Assembly (NCBI GenBank): GCA_963830545.1
Contig: CAWHMK010000001.1
Span: forward strand, 372,001-436,000
Direction: 5' to 3'
Source: DATGJX01 sp963830545
GTDB lineage: Bacteria; Vulcanimicrobiota; Vulcanimicrobiia; Vulcanimicrobiales; Vulcanimicrobiaceae
Length of the DNA stretch: 64,000 nt
Both the position numbers and the translations under genes were made by a program. The notes beneath the pieces are model-generated. The model saw nothing but the letters and a program-made list of their open reading frames with translations, was not told the origin of the DNA and searched no databases. The number at the start of each line of letters is the position of its first letter. Within the stretch, counting starts at the first letter, position 1. Of this stretch, positions 37,292 through 45,829 are shown one piece after another.

Positions 37292-37761
37292 GCGCGCCGC
37301 AGCTCGTTGATGTCGAGTTTGTCCATCTGCAGCATCGCCTGCATTGCGCGCTGCGCGCGTTCGGGCTCAGCTCCGCCGATCAGATCGCTCAAACCGGTAG
37401 GCACGATGTTCCAAACGACCCCAAAACGATCTTTCACCCAACCGCAGCGCAGCGTTTGGCCGCCGGCTTTGAGCCGATCCCACAGCGTGTCGACTTCGTC
37501 TTGCGATTCGCAGTCAACGTACAGCGCGATCGAACCGGGATACGGGCCATCGGGCGCATCTCCGGGGCCGCCGTTGAGCGCCATGAACTCTTGCCCGTGA
37601 AGGACGAATTCGACCACCATTGCGGTGCCCGCCGGCATCGGGCCGGCCTCGCCGTAGCGGCTCACGTTTTCGATTTTCGAATTCTTGAATAACGAAACGT
37701 AGAACTTTGCGGCTTCTTCCGCCTCGCCGTTGAACCACAAAAACGGTGAAATCTTCTGCAT
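37267..37761 (-). CDS. VOC-fold protein of the PhnB / 3-demethylubiquinone-like group
   Basis: 164 residues from the ATG at 37761, chosen because GGAGGAGCC immediately precedes it. The sequence MQKISPFLWFNGEAEEAAKFYVSLFKNSKI, FVLHGQEFMALNGGP and CGWVKDRFGVVWNIVP is characteristic of the PhnB-type vicinal-oxygen-chelate family, two beta-alpha-beta modules usually dimeric. Substrates are not known for most members. It is encoded divergently from an HxlR-type regulator across a 163-base gap, a frequent regulator/target arrangement, so it may be controlled by that regulator. Confidence 0.88.
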   Translation of the reverse strand: MQKISPFLWFNGEAEEAAKFYVSLFKNSKIENVSRYGEAGPMPAGTAMVVEFVLHGQEFMALNGGPGDAPDGPYPGSIALYVDCESQDEVDTLWDRLKAGGQTLRCGWVKDRFGVVWNIVPTGLSDLIGGAEPERAQRAMQAMLQMDKLDINELRRAYESASTT

Positions 37762-37861
37762 GGCTCCTCCATATCGATTAAGCGCTCTGGACCAAACCGG
37801 CCGCCTGCCCTTGCGGGTCGTCGAATCGGCAATCGCGATGAATCGAGTGCGGCATGGCGGC

Positions 37862-37890
37862 ATGATACGCCGTTCGCTTGTAAAACGCAA
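37862..37890 (-). promoter_or_regulatory. Candidate sigma70-type promoter for the VOC gene
   Basis: On the minus strand, TTGCGT and TATCAT are separated by 17 bases, about 100 bases upstream of the VOC start. The element overlaps an imperfect inverted repeat (CTTGTAAAACGCAAG) that could bind the divergent HxlR-type regulator. Pattern match only. Confidence 0.4.
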
Positions 37891-37924
37891 GTACTATGCA
37901 GAATAAAAAGTTTGTGGTACAACG

Positions 37925-38575
37925 GTGGTGGTGAGTAAGCGAACGTACGGGCAGTTCTGCGGATTCGCTCGCGCGGTCGAGGTCATCGGCGAGCGCTGGG
38001 CGATGCTGCTGCTGCGCGATCTCCTGGTCGGACCGAAGCGCTTTGGTGAACTGCAGCGCGGCCTGCCGAAGATTCCAACGAATATCCTGACGGCGCGCTT
38101 GAAGGATCTCGAGGGCGCCGGCGTCGTGCAGCGGCGCGCGTCGGTGCAGCCCGGCGGGGGCGTACTTTACGAGCTGACGCCGCGCGGGCTCGAGCTCGAA
38201 CCGGCGGTTCTGGCCATTGGGCGATGGGGCGCGAAGATGCTCGATACGCCGCGTCCGGACGAGATCGTCACGAACGACTCGATGGTCATGGCGCTGCGTA
38301 CGACGTTTCAGCCCCAGGCCGCAGCCGGGGCGACCGCTTCATTCGAGCTTCGGATGGGGCCCGTCGTGGTTCACGCGCGCATCGAGAAGGGCAACCTCTC
38401 GGCCGGCGCCGGTCCCTTGCCGGACGCCGACCTCGTCATCGAGGCGGGGCCGGCGCTCAAGGCGGTCATGAGCGGCGAACTCTCGCCGAAAGATGCGATT
38501 CGAAGCAAGAGCGTGAGCGTCACGGGCGATCCGGCGCTTCTCGACCAGTTCGCGCGCTTCTTCCGCATCCTGTAG
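37925..38575 (+). CDS. HxlR-family transcriptional regulator with C-terminal SCP2-like domain
   Basis: 216 residues; three consecutive GTG codons open the frame (37925, 37928, 37931). The N-terminal winged helix has the HxlR pattern FCGFARAVEVIGERWAMLLLRDLLVGPKRFGELQRGLPKIPTNILTARLKDLEGAGVV. The C-terminal 100 residues (ATASFELRMGPVVVHARIEKGNLSAGAGPLPDADLVIEAGPALKAVMSGELSPKDAI) look like an SCP2/sterol-carrier-type ligand domain, a known fusion in actinobacterial and related regulators. It probably senses a hydrophobic ligand and controls the divergent VOC gene, by analogy only. Confidence 0.85.
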   Translation: MVVSKRTYGQFCGFARAVEVIGERWAMLLLRDLLVGPKRFGELQRGLPKIPTNILTARLKDLEGAGVVQRRASVQPGGGVLYELTPRGLELEPAVLAIGRWGAKMLDTPRPDEIVTNDSMVMALRTTFQPQAAAGATASFELRMGPVVVHARIEKGNLSAGAGPLPDADLVIEAGPALKAVMSGELSPKDAIRSKSVSVTGDPALLDQFARFFRIL

Positions 38576-38678
38576 ATCGTCCGTTCGAAGCGCTCATGCA
38601 CGAACGCGTTTCGCTGTGCTAGACTGCGAATGACATGAACGGATCCGCAGCACGACGTTCGCGGCGGGAATTGCGCGC

Positions 38679-39323
38679 GTGACTGCGTATCCGCCGCTGA
38701 CCCCCGTTCCGCTCAAGAACCGGCGCGTTTGGCGCGATCTCGCCCGTATACTCTCCACGATTTTCAATCCGTTCCTGACGGCGCTCGCGCTATTCATCAT
38801 TCTCTCGCACATTCGAGCGCGAACGACGGAAGAGTTCTGGTGGATGCTCTTCCTCTCGACGTTCTTCACGTCGATCGCACCGATGCTGTTCATCTTTTGG
38901 CTGTACGCGACGGATCGGATCTCCGACCTCGACATGTCCGTGCGCCAGGAGCGCGAGAAGGTCTTCGGCGTTTTCGTGATCTTCTATCTGCTCGGAACGA
39001 TGACGCTCTGGCTGACGCATTCGCCCCGGCTGCTCATCGCAACGATGGCCGGCTATTCGCTCTCCACGATAATCGTGCAGTACATCACGCGCTACTGGAA
39101 GATCAGCACGCACGCGCTCGGCATCACGGCCCCGCTCGTGGCACTCTGTCTGCTCTACGGCCGCCAGCCGTTGCCTTTCGTCGTCCTCATCCCGATGGTT
39201 TGCTGGGCCCGCGTCTACCTAAAGGCCCATACCGTGGGGCAAGTGCTCGCAGGAGCGGCGCTGGCGGCCGCGAGCGTCGACTTCTTCTTTTGGCTTTTCC
39301 ACGTGCGAACGCTGGCTTGGTAA
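38679..39323 (+). CDS. PAP2-superfamily-like membrane protein
   Basis: 214 residues from a GTG, with five or six transmembrane helices. The motif KISTHALGITAP resembles the second phosphatase motif (PSGH-like, here STH), and ARVYLKAHTVGQVLAGAALA resembles the third (SRxxxxxHxxxD, here ARVYLKAHTVGQ). The first motif (KxxxxxxRP) is not obvious, and the usual Asp of motif three is replaced. It may be a lipid phosphatase of reduced motif conservation or a non-catalytic relative. The start follows a 100-base gap after the HxlR gene and the STAS gene follows it. Confidence 0.72.
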   Translation: MTAYPPLTPVPLKNRRVWRDLARILSTIFNPFLTALALFIILSHIRARTTEEFWWMLFLSTFFTSIAPMLFIFWLYATDRISDLDMSVRQEREKVFGVFVIFYLLGTMTLWLTHSPRLLIATMAGYSLSTIIVQYITRYWKISTHALGITAPLVALCLLYGRQPLPFVVLIPMVCWARVYLKAHTVGQVLAGAALAAASVDFFFWLFHVRTLAW

Positions 39324-39395
39324 AATTGGCCGTTGTGCCTGGCTGCTTTTTGGGCGTATGCTTGAGCCTTGAGGGGGAAGAAAGGCGGCACGCCC

Positions 39396-39696
39396 GTGGC
39401 AACGCGGCTTGTGCTGAGGGGTGAATACGACGTATGGCGGCGTGATGAGCTCCGGGCAGAGCTCGAACACGCCGACCTGTCGGACGATATCACGCTCGAT
39501 TTGCGCGATACGTCGCTCATGGACGCCGGCTGCGCAGCTCGTATTGATTGCGCTGTCGGTGCGTTTGCGCAAGCAAAGCCCCGAGGCGCGAGTAATTCTC
39601 TTGCAGGCGCCGCGCATCGTCAGACGCGTGCTGGAGTTTGCGGCCCCGCCGACCTATTCGACTTTACGTCTGAGGGGTAATTCCACGCGAACGTGA
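39396..39696 (+). CDS. STAS-domain protein, anti-sigma factor antagonist-like (frame interrupted once)
   Basis: About 100 residues. The first half (VATRLVLRGEYDVWRRDELRAEL ... DDITLDLRDTSLMDAG) has the STAS pattern ending in the D-[ST]-L-M-D-A loop where the phosphorylatable Ser lies. The second half (QLVLIALSVRLRKQSPEARVILLQAPRIVRRVLEFA) is in another frame; an extra base at about 39527-39531 joins them and the span is 3n+1. GTG at 39396 with AAAGG ten bases upstream is the preferred start. STAS proteins of this type bind RsbW-like kinases. Its 3' end overlaps by 43 bases the convergent gene for an RsbU/RsbW-type protein, suggesting a partner-switching pair. Confidence 0.8.
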
Positions 39697-42233
39697 TTGC
39701 CGAATCCCGGCACGTGTTCTACCTGCAGCATGCTGCTCAGCTGCCTTACGATGAACAACCCCCGACCCGACTCGCTGAGCAGATCGTCCGGTAAATTCGA
39801 CGGCGGTTTGAATGCCGGACCTCGATCCAAAACGTGAAGGGCCGGCGAGCCGTTCGACCACTCGACGTCGATGTCGATGGCGCCCGGCGCATGGCGGACG
39901 ACGTTTCCGACGAGTTCGCCGAATACGAGTTCGGCCGTCTCAATCGACTCGTGGTCCTCCGTTTGCCTCCGCAAATATTCGACGAACTCTCCGCGCGCGT
40001 CTTGGGCCGCTTTTGCGTTCTCGGCGTCGAACGACCAGCGAATTCCCGAATCGAACGAGATCGTCAGCACTGCCACATCGTCGGGGGACGCGCTGCCGAG
40101 ACAGGCCTCTTCGATGAAGCGCGCGGGGCGGTGCGTGTGCAGCAGGGCATCGCGCTCCAAGACGCTGCGAAGTTGTTCGTATCCGCCGATGACGTCATGG
40201 CGCGACTCGGTGAGCCCGTCGGTGTAGAGCACCAGCATGCGAGCATCCGTCAAATCCGCCGTGCTCGATTCCGAGCGTTCCGCTTCGCGGCGCAAACCCA
40301 GCGGCAAACCATCCGCGTGCAGCTCTTCCAGACTATCCGAACGCCGCAGCAGCGGAGCCGGATGACCGGCATTCGCATAGCAAATCGTCTTGTGCTCGCG
40401 ATCGATGATGCCGAGAAACGCGGTTACGATCGCGTCGGGATACCGCCGCGCGAGCACGGACTCCACCGTGTCGAGAATGCGTGCGGGATCGCGTTCGTAC
40501 GAAGGCGCAATCGCCAGCAAGTGGCGGACTTTTCCCATGATAACCGCTGCGTCGGCGCCGCGGCCGGTAACGTCCCCGGCGCTCACCACCATCGCGCCGT
40601 CTTCCAATTGGAACGCGTCGTACCAATCGCCGCCGACCTGCGCTTCCGTCGCGCTCGGCAAATACACCGCGTCGAATGACATGCCTGCAACTTCCGGCAG
40701 CGAGGGCGGCAGCAGCGAGTCCTGCAGCGTTTCGGACATGCGCCGTTCGCGTTGGAAAACATCGGCGTTTTCGAGCGCAACCGATGCGTGCCGCCCGATT
40801 TCCTGGAGCACGTCGACGTCTTCGGCTTTGAACGGGCGCCCCTCGTCCGTATAATATGCGACGATGGCGCCATAGACTTTTCCCCGCGAATGCAGGGGTA
40901 TCGTTACGAGCGACCGTGGCGCAAGCGCACCGATCTCTTCCGAGAGATAGGGCCACACGGAGCCCGACAATTTTCCCGGTGCAAGTCCTGTGCCCACGAG
41001 CGGCTTGCGCGCCTGCAGCGCGTGGATGAACCGCTTCTCCGCCTCTCCGTGCATCACGCGAATACCGACGAGCGTCCGGACGACCTCGTCGGCCGTCTCG
41101 TCGCGGTGCGCCGCGGCTACCAGCCGGGCCGCGCTTGCCTCTTCAACCCGGAACACCGCAGCCATGTCAGCCATTTCGGAGACGACGACTTGCGTGAGAT
41201 TGCCGAAGGCCGTCGTGAGATCGAACGATTCGAACACCGCCTGCGTGGCGCGTCCGAGAAATTCCAGCCGGCGGCGCTCGGTCTGCTCTTCGCGCAGCTC
41301 GTGCATAGCGTGAATGCGCGCGGCCGCGCGTTGCGCGAGCAGATCCAGCACGTCCGCGTCATCCCTGTCGAATACGCGCCGCGATTCCGCCGAATACATG
41401 ATGACGCCGCCGAACGTCCGGCCTGCGTACCTGACCGGTGCGACGATTCCCGAGTGCAGCCCCATCTGCCGCAGCAATGCCAGGTGCTTTTCATCGCGAG
41501 CGCTTTCACGCAATTGCGCATCGGAAATGCGCGCAAACACGGCTGTACGGCCGCCGCTCAACAGTTGATCGAGCGATCCGCCCGGGTGCACGGTTTCCAA
41601 GTGCTGTTCGAAGAGGCGAACGCGTTCCGGGTCGCGGTGCGCGCGCGCCGCAACCTCGTACCGATCCGCGCGATCGCCTAAAAGGACGAAACACCAATCG
41701 GCAAACTGCTGCACAGCCATACGCGCAAACTCGTCGCATACTTCTTGCACGGTTTCCGCAGCGGCGAAGACGCCGGACGATTCGATGACGAAGTGCAGGT
41801 TCTCGGTCGCGCGTTTTTGGGCGTCCACGTCCGTCGCCGATCCGATCCAGTACGCGACGTCGCCTGCCGCGTCACGTATCGGCAGCGCGCGCGCGAGGAA
41901 CCAGCGATAGGTTTCGTCCTCGGCACGGCAGAGACGAAATTCCGCTTCGTAGGGCAGTCCGCTCGCGAGCGAGTCGCGCCAGCGCTCCGACATCTGCGGC
42001 CGATCTGCCGGATAGACCATCGACGGCAAGCCGCGCTCGCGCGCGTCGTTCTCGTCCAGTCCCGTGTATTTCAGCAGCGGCTCGTTCAAGAACTCGATGC
42101 TGCCGTCATCGCGCGAAAGCCAAACGAAATTCGGAAGCGCATCGGCAAGTGCTCGAAACGCCGCTCCGTCAGCCTCCAAAGCTTTCGCGAGCGAATTCAG
42201 TTGTAGCTCCGACACCTTCACTCCCGAGTGCAA
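39654..42233 (-). CDS. Multidomain stress sensor: PAS, two GAF domains, PP2C phosphatase and RsbW-type HATPase
   Basis: 859 residues. Domains in order are PAS (about 25-145), GAF (about 150-310), GAF (about 320-490), a SpoIIE/RsbU-type PP2C phosphatase (about 510-720: GGDWYDAFQLEDGAMVVSAGDVTGRGADAAVIMG, YANAGHPAPLL, LYTDGLTE) and a C-terminal HATPase (about 735-859: ELVFGELVGNVVRHAPG, LPDDLLSESGRGLFIVRQL). The fusion of antagonist-dephosphorylating phosphatase with anti-sigma-type kinase means one protein can do both halves of a partner switch. Input may be light, redox or small ligands. The STAS gene is convergent. Its start overlaps murI by 65 bases; a later start is possible. Confidence 0.9.
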   Translation of the reverse strand: MHSGVKVSELQLNSLAKALEADGAAFRALADALPNFVWLSRDDGSIEFLNEPLLKYTGLDENDARERGLPSMVYPADRPQMSERWRDSLASGLPYEAEFRLCRAEDETYRWFLARALPIRDAAGDVAYWIGSATDVDAQKRATENLHFVIESSGVFAAAETVQEVCDEFARMAVQQFADWCFVLLGDRADRYEVAARAHRDPERVRLFEQHLETVHPGGSLDQLLSGGRTAVFARISDAQLRESARDEKHLALLRQMGLHSGIVAPVRYAGRTFGGVIMYSAESRRVFDRDDADVLDLLAQRAAARIHAMHELREEQTERRRLEFLGRATQAVFESFDLTTAFGNLTQVVVSEMADMAAVFRVEEASAARLVAAAHRDETADEVVRTLVGIRVMHGEAEKRFIHALQARKPLVGTGLAPGKLSGSVWPYLSEEIGALAPRSLVTIPLHSRGKVYGAIVAYYTDEGRPFKAEDVDVLQEIGRHASVALENADVFQRERRMSETLQDSLLPPSLPEVAGMSFDAVYLPSATEAQVGGDWYDAFQLEDGAMVVSAGDVTGRGADAAVIMGKVRHLLAIAPSYERDPARILDTVESVLARRYPDAIVTAFLGIIDREHKTICYANAGHPAPLLRRSDSLEELHADGLPLGLRREAERSESSTADLTDARMLVLYTDGLTESRHDVIGGYEQLRSVLERDALLHTHRPARFIEEACLGSASPDDVAVLTISFDSGIRWSFDAENAKAAQDARGEFVEYLRRQTEDHESIETAELVFGELVGNVVRHAPGAIDIDVEWSNGSPALHVLDRGPAFKPPSNLPDDLLSESGRGLFIVRQLSSMLQVEHVPGFGNHVRVELPLRRKVE

Positions 42234-42990
42234 TGCAAAATTCCGGCCCTAAATCTCCGATGAGCGATCGAACGCTTTCGCGGAAGCGTTCGCCGTTACC
42301 GCTACTTACGCAGAGCGTCGCGCCCCTGCCGGGGGGAATGGCGAGCGACGCAACCAGGCGGGCGGCCTGCTGCGCGTGCATTTGCGCCGGATCGACGACC
42401 GCCACCGCCGGATCGAGCGCCGCACGAAAGTGCCGTTCGAGCAGCGGGTAATGCGTGCACGCCAGCACCACGGCATCCACGCCTGCCGGGATTTGAGCGC
42501 AAACCTCGGTAACTGCCGCACGCGGTTCGGGCCCTTCGAGTTTGCCGGCTTCGACCAGCGGAACCAGAGCCGGCGCGGCGATTTCCGTCACGTGCGTACC
42601 GGGCGATCGTTCACCGATAGCTTCGGCGTACGCGCCGCTGCGAACGGTTGCAGCCGTTGCAATGACGCCGACGTTTCGATAGCCGCCGTCGCGAACTGCG
42701 ATTGCGGCAGATTCGATGAGATCGAGAATCGGGGCATCGGACTGCGGCCAGCCGAATTCGGACGCCGTCGCGCAGGATGTGTTGCACGCCATGATCACGG
42801 CTTTTGCACCCGCGGCGTTCAACCGGTTCAAGTTTCGCTCCGTGAGCCGCAGCAATTCGCCGGGCGTGCGATCGCCGTACGGCACGTTCGCTTGATCCGC
42901 AAAGTACAGCAAATCGTGCATCGGCAGCAGCTGCCGCAGCCGCCGAAGCACGGTCAGGCCTCCGAGCCCCGAGTCGAAAACGCCGAGCAT
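42169..42990 (-). CDS. murI: Glutamate racemase
   Basis: 273 residues from the ATG at 42990, which overlaps the stop of the amidase gene. The family landmarks are FDSGLGGLTVLRRL, the first catalytic cysteine in MACNTSCA, and the second in LACTHYPLL. The enzyme supplies D-glutamate for peptidoglycan precursor synthesis in the cytoplasm. Both active-site cysteines and the neighbouring Asp/Ser (VFDSG) are present, so it should be active. It is coupled with the amidase and GerMN genes upstream and overlaps the sensor gene downstream. Confidence 0.95.
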   Translation of the reverse strand: MLGVFDSGLGGLTVLRRLRQLLPMHDLLYFADQANVPYGDRTPGELLRLTERNLNRLNAAGAKAVIMACNTSCATASEFGWPQSDAPILDLIESAAIAVRDGGYRNVGVIATAATVRSGAYAEAIGERSPGTHVTEIAAPALVPLVEAGKLEGPEPRAAVTEVCAQIPAGVDAVVLACTHYPLLERHFRAALDPAVAVVDPAQMHAQQAARLVASLAIPPGRGATLCVSSGNGERFRESVRSLIGDLGPEFCIALGSEGVGATTEFARESFGG

Positions 42991-44885
42991 TATTGACCGT
43001 TCGTGGAGGACGCCGGCGGCGGCGCTCCGGCATAATCTTCGATGCCGTCGGCGATCGCTTGCGCCATCTGCTGGCGCCACTGCGGCGATTCGAGGAGCGC
43101 GCGATCGTCCGGGTTGGAAATGAACGCCGTTTCGACGAGCGTAGCCGGCATGCCGGCATGATGAACGACGTAGAGTTTGTCTTTGACCACGCCGTCGTTC
43201 TTCAAATTCAATTCCGCGGAGATGCGCTTGTCGACGGCTTGCGCGAGCGCGAGATCGCCGGGTTTGTAATAATACACCGTCGCACCGTGCGGGCCGGCGT
43301 TCATGAAGGCGTTCACGTGTACGCTTACCAGGACGCGCGCGCCGTTATGGTTTGCGATGTCGTCGCGCGCCTGCAATTCGTCCGAGGCCGAATCGTCGGG
43401 TGCGTAGACGTCGCGATCGGTGTCGCGCGTCATCATCACCTGCCATCCGCGCGCCGTCAAAATATCGCGCAGGCGCTTGGAGATATCCAGCGTCAGCACT
43501 TTTTCGACGAGGTCGCCCCGATAAGAGCCGGGATCGCTCCCGCCGTGACCGGGATCGATGACGATGAGCCGCGGATTTGACGCGACGTAGGGCGTCGATG
43601 ATTGCGAGGGTCTGGGCGAGAATTTCCACGGAGCGGATGCCGACGGCGAAACGTCTGCGGCGGCAACAGCGCCGATAGTTCCGGATCCGCTTCGCGCCGC
43701 GCCGTCATCCGCGAGCGCGCCGTCGACGGTGATCGTGACGCCCGTCGCGTCCGGAGCGACGTCGACGGTGTCGAAATTCGAGAGTGAAAGCGCGATGCGC
43801 ACGGTATCCGGATTGACTTGATGCCACCGAGTCGAAGCGACCGGATCGCTTCCGGGCTGATCTCCGGGCGGAATTGCCAGGCGCGAGCCGTGCACGTCGA
43901 GCCAAAACCGGTTGTCCGGCGGGCGCAAGCGATGCCAATCGTACGACGCGTTCCCGTTCACTGCGACTCGTACGACAAAGGCGCCGCCTTGCGGCTGCGC
44001 CTGAACGCCGGTCACTTGCACGAGGGCGTTTGCGGCGGACGGACTTGGCGCGGGCGCAGCCGGCGATGATACCGGCGCCGACTGCGATGATTCGACCGGC
44101 TCGGGTGGGCTTTGCGCAACGGATCGTCCGCTGGGCGCGCCGTCGAACCCGATGGTGAAATCGCGCTGATCGTCGGTGCCGGGCGCGCTGTGCGTCGTGC
44201 CGGGCGTCAGGTACAGCGTCACTTGCGTTTGCGGGTGCACGACCGTTCCGGACGTTCGCACGTCTATGCGCCGAACCGGACCGCTCGCAACCGTGCTCGA
44301 AGGCTGCAGCAGACTGCCGACGCCGTCGAACGTCACGACGAGTTTTCCATCCGAGTCTGCATTGACGCGCGCATCAATTGGAATGCCCGCGTGCGCGAAC
44401 AGTTTTGCGCCTTGCGCGCTTGCCTCCACGTCGAGCGATGCGAGTTGCGGCTGCAGCACGAGCTGCGATCCGTTCGCCTTGATCGCAAAATCGAGTGCGT
44501 GAACGAGCTCGTCGAGCGGAACGTAGGCATGGCCGTCGAGTTCGAACGGCGCGAACGGCGCGGTTTCTTTCACCGGGCCCACGTCGTAGCGCGCATCGCC
44601 GATCGCGAAGCCGACGACCGTCGGCTCCGCCGACGTGAACAGCACGTAACGCTCCCCCGGTTGCCAAGTGAGCGTCGCGCCGATCTGCGCGAGGAAGGCC
44701 GCCAGTCCGGAATCGTCGGCCGCAATTGCGCGCGCCGTTCCGACGGAACGCAGGTGCGCGAGCATGAAGGTCTTGCCGGCAAAATGCAGCGCGAGCCGCC
44801 CGTCTGCGCGCGCCGGCGATTGCACGAAGGCCAGCGCAGAGAGCAGCGCTAGTGCGCTACCAATCCGAACGGCGTAACGGCTCAT
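42990..44885 (-). CDS. N-acetylmuramoyl-L-alanine amidase with copper-amine-oxidase-like N-domain and AMIN-like region
   Basis: 631 residues from the ATG at 44885; the TTG three codons upstream is less likely. A signal peptide (MSRYAVRIGSALALLSALAFV, then QSPARA) is followed by a domain like the copper-amine-oxidase N-domain (YVPLDELVHALDF). Next come an AMIN-like beta region, a Ser/Pro-rich linker and the catalytic Amidase_3 domain (about 450-625). Its zinc site is visible: His in VIDPGHGGSDPG, Glu in VEKVLTLDI, His in VSVHVNAF, and the catalytic Glu in LVETAFISN. It cleaves the amide between MurNAc and L-Ala in the periplasm, typically for daughter-cell separation. It follows the GerMN gene and precedes murI. 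Confidence 0.93.
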   Translation of the reverse strand: MSRYAVRIGSALALLSALAFVQSPARADGRLALHFAGKTFMLAHLRSVGTARAIAADDSGLAAFLAQIGATLTWQPGERYVLFTSAEPTVVGFAIGDARYDVGPVKETAPFAPFELDGHAYVPLDELVHALDFAIKANGSQLVLQPQLASLDVEASAQGAKLFAHAGIPIDARVNADSDGKLVVTFDGVGSLLQPSSTVASGPVRRIDVRTSGTVVHPQTQVTLYLTPGTTHSAPGTDDQRDFTIGFDGAPSGRSVAQSPPEPVESSQSAPVSSPAAPAPSPSAANALVQVTGVQAQPQGGAFVVRVAVNGNASYDWHRLRPPDNRFWLDVHGSRLAIPPGDQPGSDPVASTRWHQVNPDTVRIALSLSNFDTVDVAPDATGVTITVDGALADDGAARSGSGTIGAVAAADVSPSASAPWKFSPRPSQSSTPYVASNPRLIVIDPGHGGSDPGSYRGDLVEKVLTLDISKRLRDILTARGWQVMMTRDTDRDVYAPDDSASDELQARDDIANHNGARVLVSVHVNAFMNAGPHGATVYYYKPGDLALAQAVDKRISAELNLKNDGVVKDKLYVVHHAGMPATLVETAFISNPDDRALLESPQWRQQMAQAIADGIEDYAGAPPPASSTNGQ

Positions 44886-45378
44886 CGAGTTCAAGGTGTC
44901 CCCCCGGCAGCGTGCTGAGCGTTTGTCCCTGGACGCGAACGGCGACCCGGTCGATTCCCGGCAGCGCAGTCAGAGTCCACACCAGCGATTTGAAGGCTCC
45001 GCTCTCGCCGAGCACTCCGCCCGACTGATTTTTGACCTCTATTGAAAGATCGACCGTTGCAGTCGAATCGTTAACGTCAGCGGCAAGGACGTGCGTTCCC
45101 GCCGGAAAGCGAATCGCCGAAACTGTGCTCGGCGGCCCCGCCACGGCTTGCGTCGCCGCATACAAGACGGTATTGCGCAAATGTTCTGCGGCGCTTTCCC
45201 CGGATTGCTGCGGACGCATCGAAACCGTCCACGGCACTTCGCTCGTTCCGTCGGGTTTCGTGTAATAGACGGTGATGTGATCGCCGATTGGGCTTCGTTG
45301 ATGCGTCGCGAAATACCATGAAAGGCCCGCGACGATGACGAGCACGACGATCCAGAAATAAGCCCGTGACGTTCTCAC
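44857..45378 (-). CDS. GerMN-domain protein, membrane-anchored
   Basis: 173 residues. One N-terminal transmembrane helix (AYFWIVVLVIVAGLSWYF, residues 6-23) precedes a GerMN domain (about 40-160): HITVYYTKPDGTSEVPWTVSMRP, AAEHLRNTVLYAATQ, VSAIRFPAGTHVLAADVNDSTATVDLSIEV and TALPGIDRVAVRVQGQ. The family is named after spore-germination/peptidoglycan protein GerM but is widespread in non-sporulating bacteria, usually near amidases. Its 3' end overlaps the amidase start by 29 bases. It likely acts with the amidase at the cell wall. Confidence 0.85.
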   Translation of the reverse strand: MRTSRAYFWIVVLVIVAGLSWYFATHQRSPIGDHITVYYTKPDGTSEVPWTVSMRPQQSGESAAEHLRNTVLYAATQAVAGPPSTVSAIRFPAGTHVLAADVNDSTATVDLSIEVKNQSGGVLGESGAFKSLVWTLTALPGIDRVAVRVQGQTLSTLPGGHLELDEPLRRSDW

Positions 45379-45408
45379 GGACGCAAAGCTTCGGCACCTC
45401 TGCGGATT

Positions 45409-45780
45409 TTACCCGCGCGGTACTATCCGGCTCCCGAAATACAGCTGCGTTCCATACCAGATCGTGAGAATCACGAAGATGAAGCCGACAAGACTCATCA
45501 CCAGCGCAGGGAGGGCCCGCGTGGGTGCCCGGTCGTACAATCTGCGACCGGCGATGTACGCGACCATCGCAATGAGCGCCCCTACGATATGCACCCAGAG
45601 CGTCGCGGGAAGCCGCAGGTGAACGGCACCCGCCCAGACTGAAATGATGATGCCGATGAGCAATTGGATGCCGATCACGGCAACCATGACGCGGCGTCCC
45701 ATCTGCACCCAGCCGATGAACAACGCCAGCAAGAAAACGAGAAACGCGAATCCGAAGTGCACTTCCAATGCAATGCTCAT
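45409..45780 (-). CDS. Four-helix membrane protein, unknown
   Basis: 123 residues with four transmembrane helices (about 7-25, 32-50, 58-75 and 90-110), and a His near the start (LEVHFGFAFLVFLLALFIG) and another in helix 3 (WVHIVGAL). The layout, with histidines in apposed helices, is reminiscent of small cytochrome b-like or DUF-type membrane proteins, but no family is recognised with confidence. It lies between the GerMN gene and the response regulator gene on the minus strand; 30 bases separate it from GerMN. Confidence 0.7.
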   Translation of the reverse strand: MSIALEVHFGFAFLVFLLALFIGWVQMGRRVMVAVIGIQLLIGIIISVWAGAVHLRLPATLWVHIVGALIAMVAYIAGRRLYDRAPTRALPALVMSLVGFIFVILTIWYGTQLYFGSRIVPRG

Positions 45781-45829
45781 GCGCAGCGCCTTCGACGCGC
45801 GACTCGAGCGACCCGGTTTTAGGTTCGTA

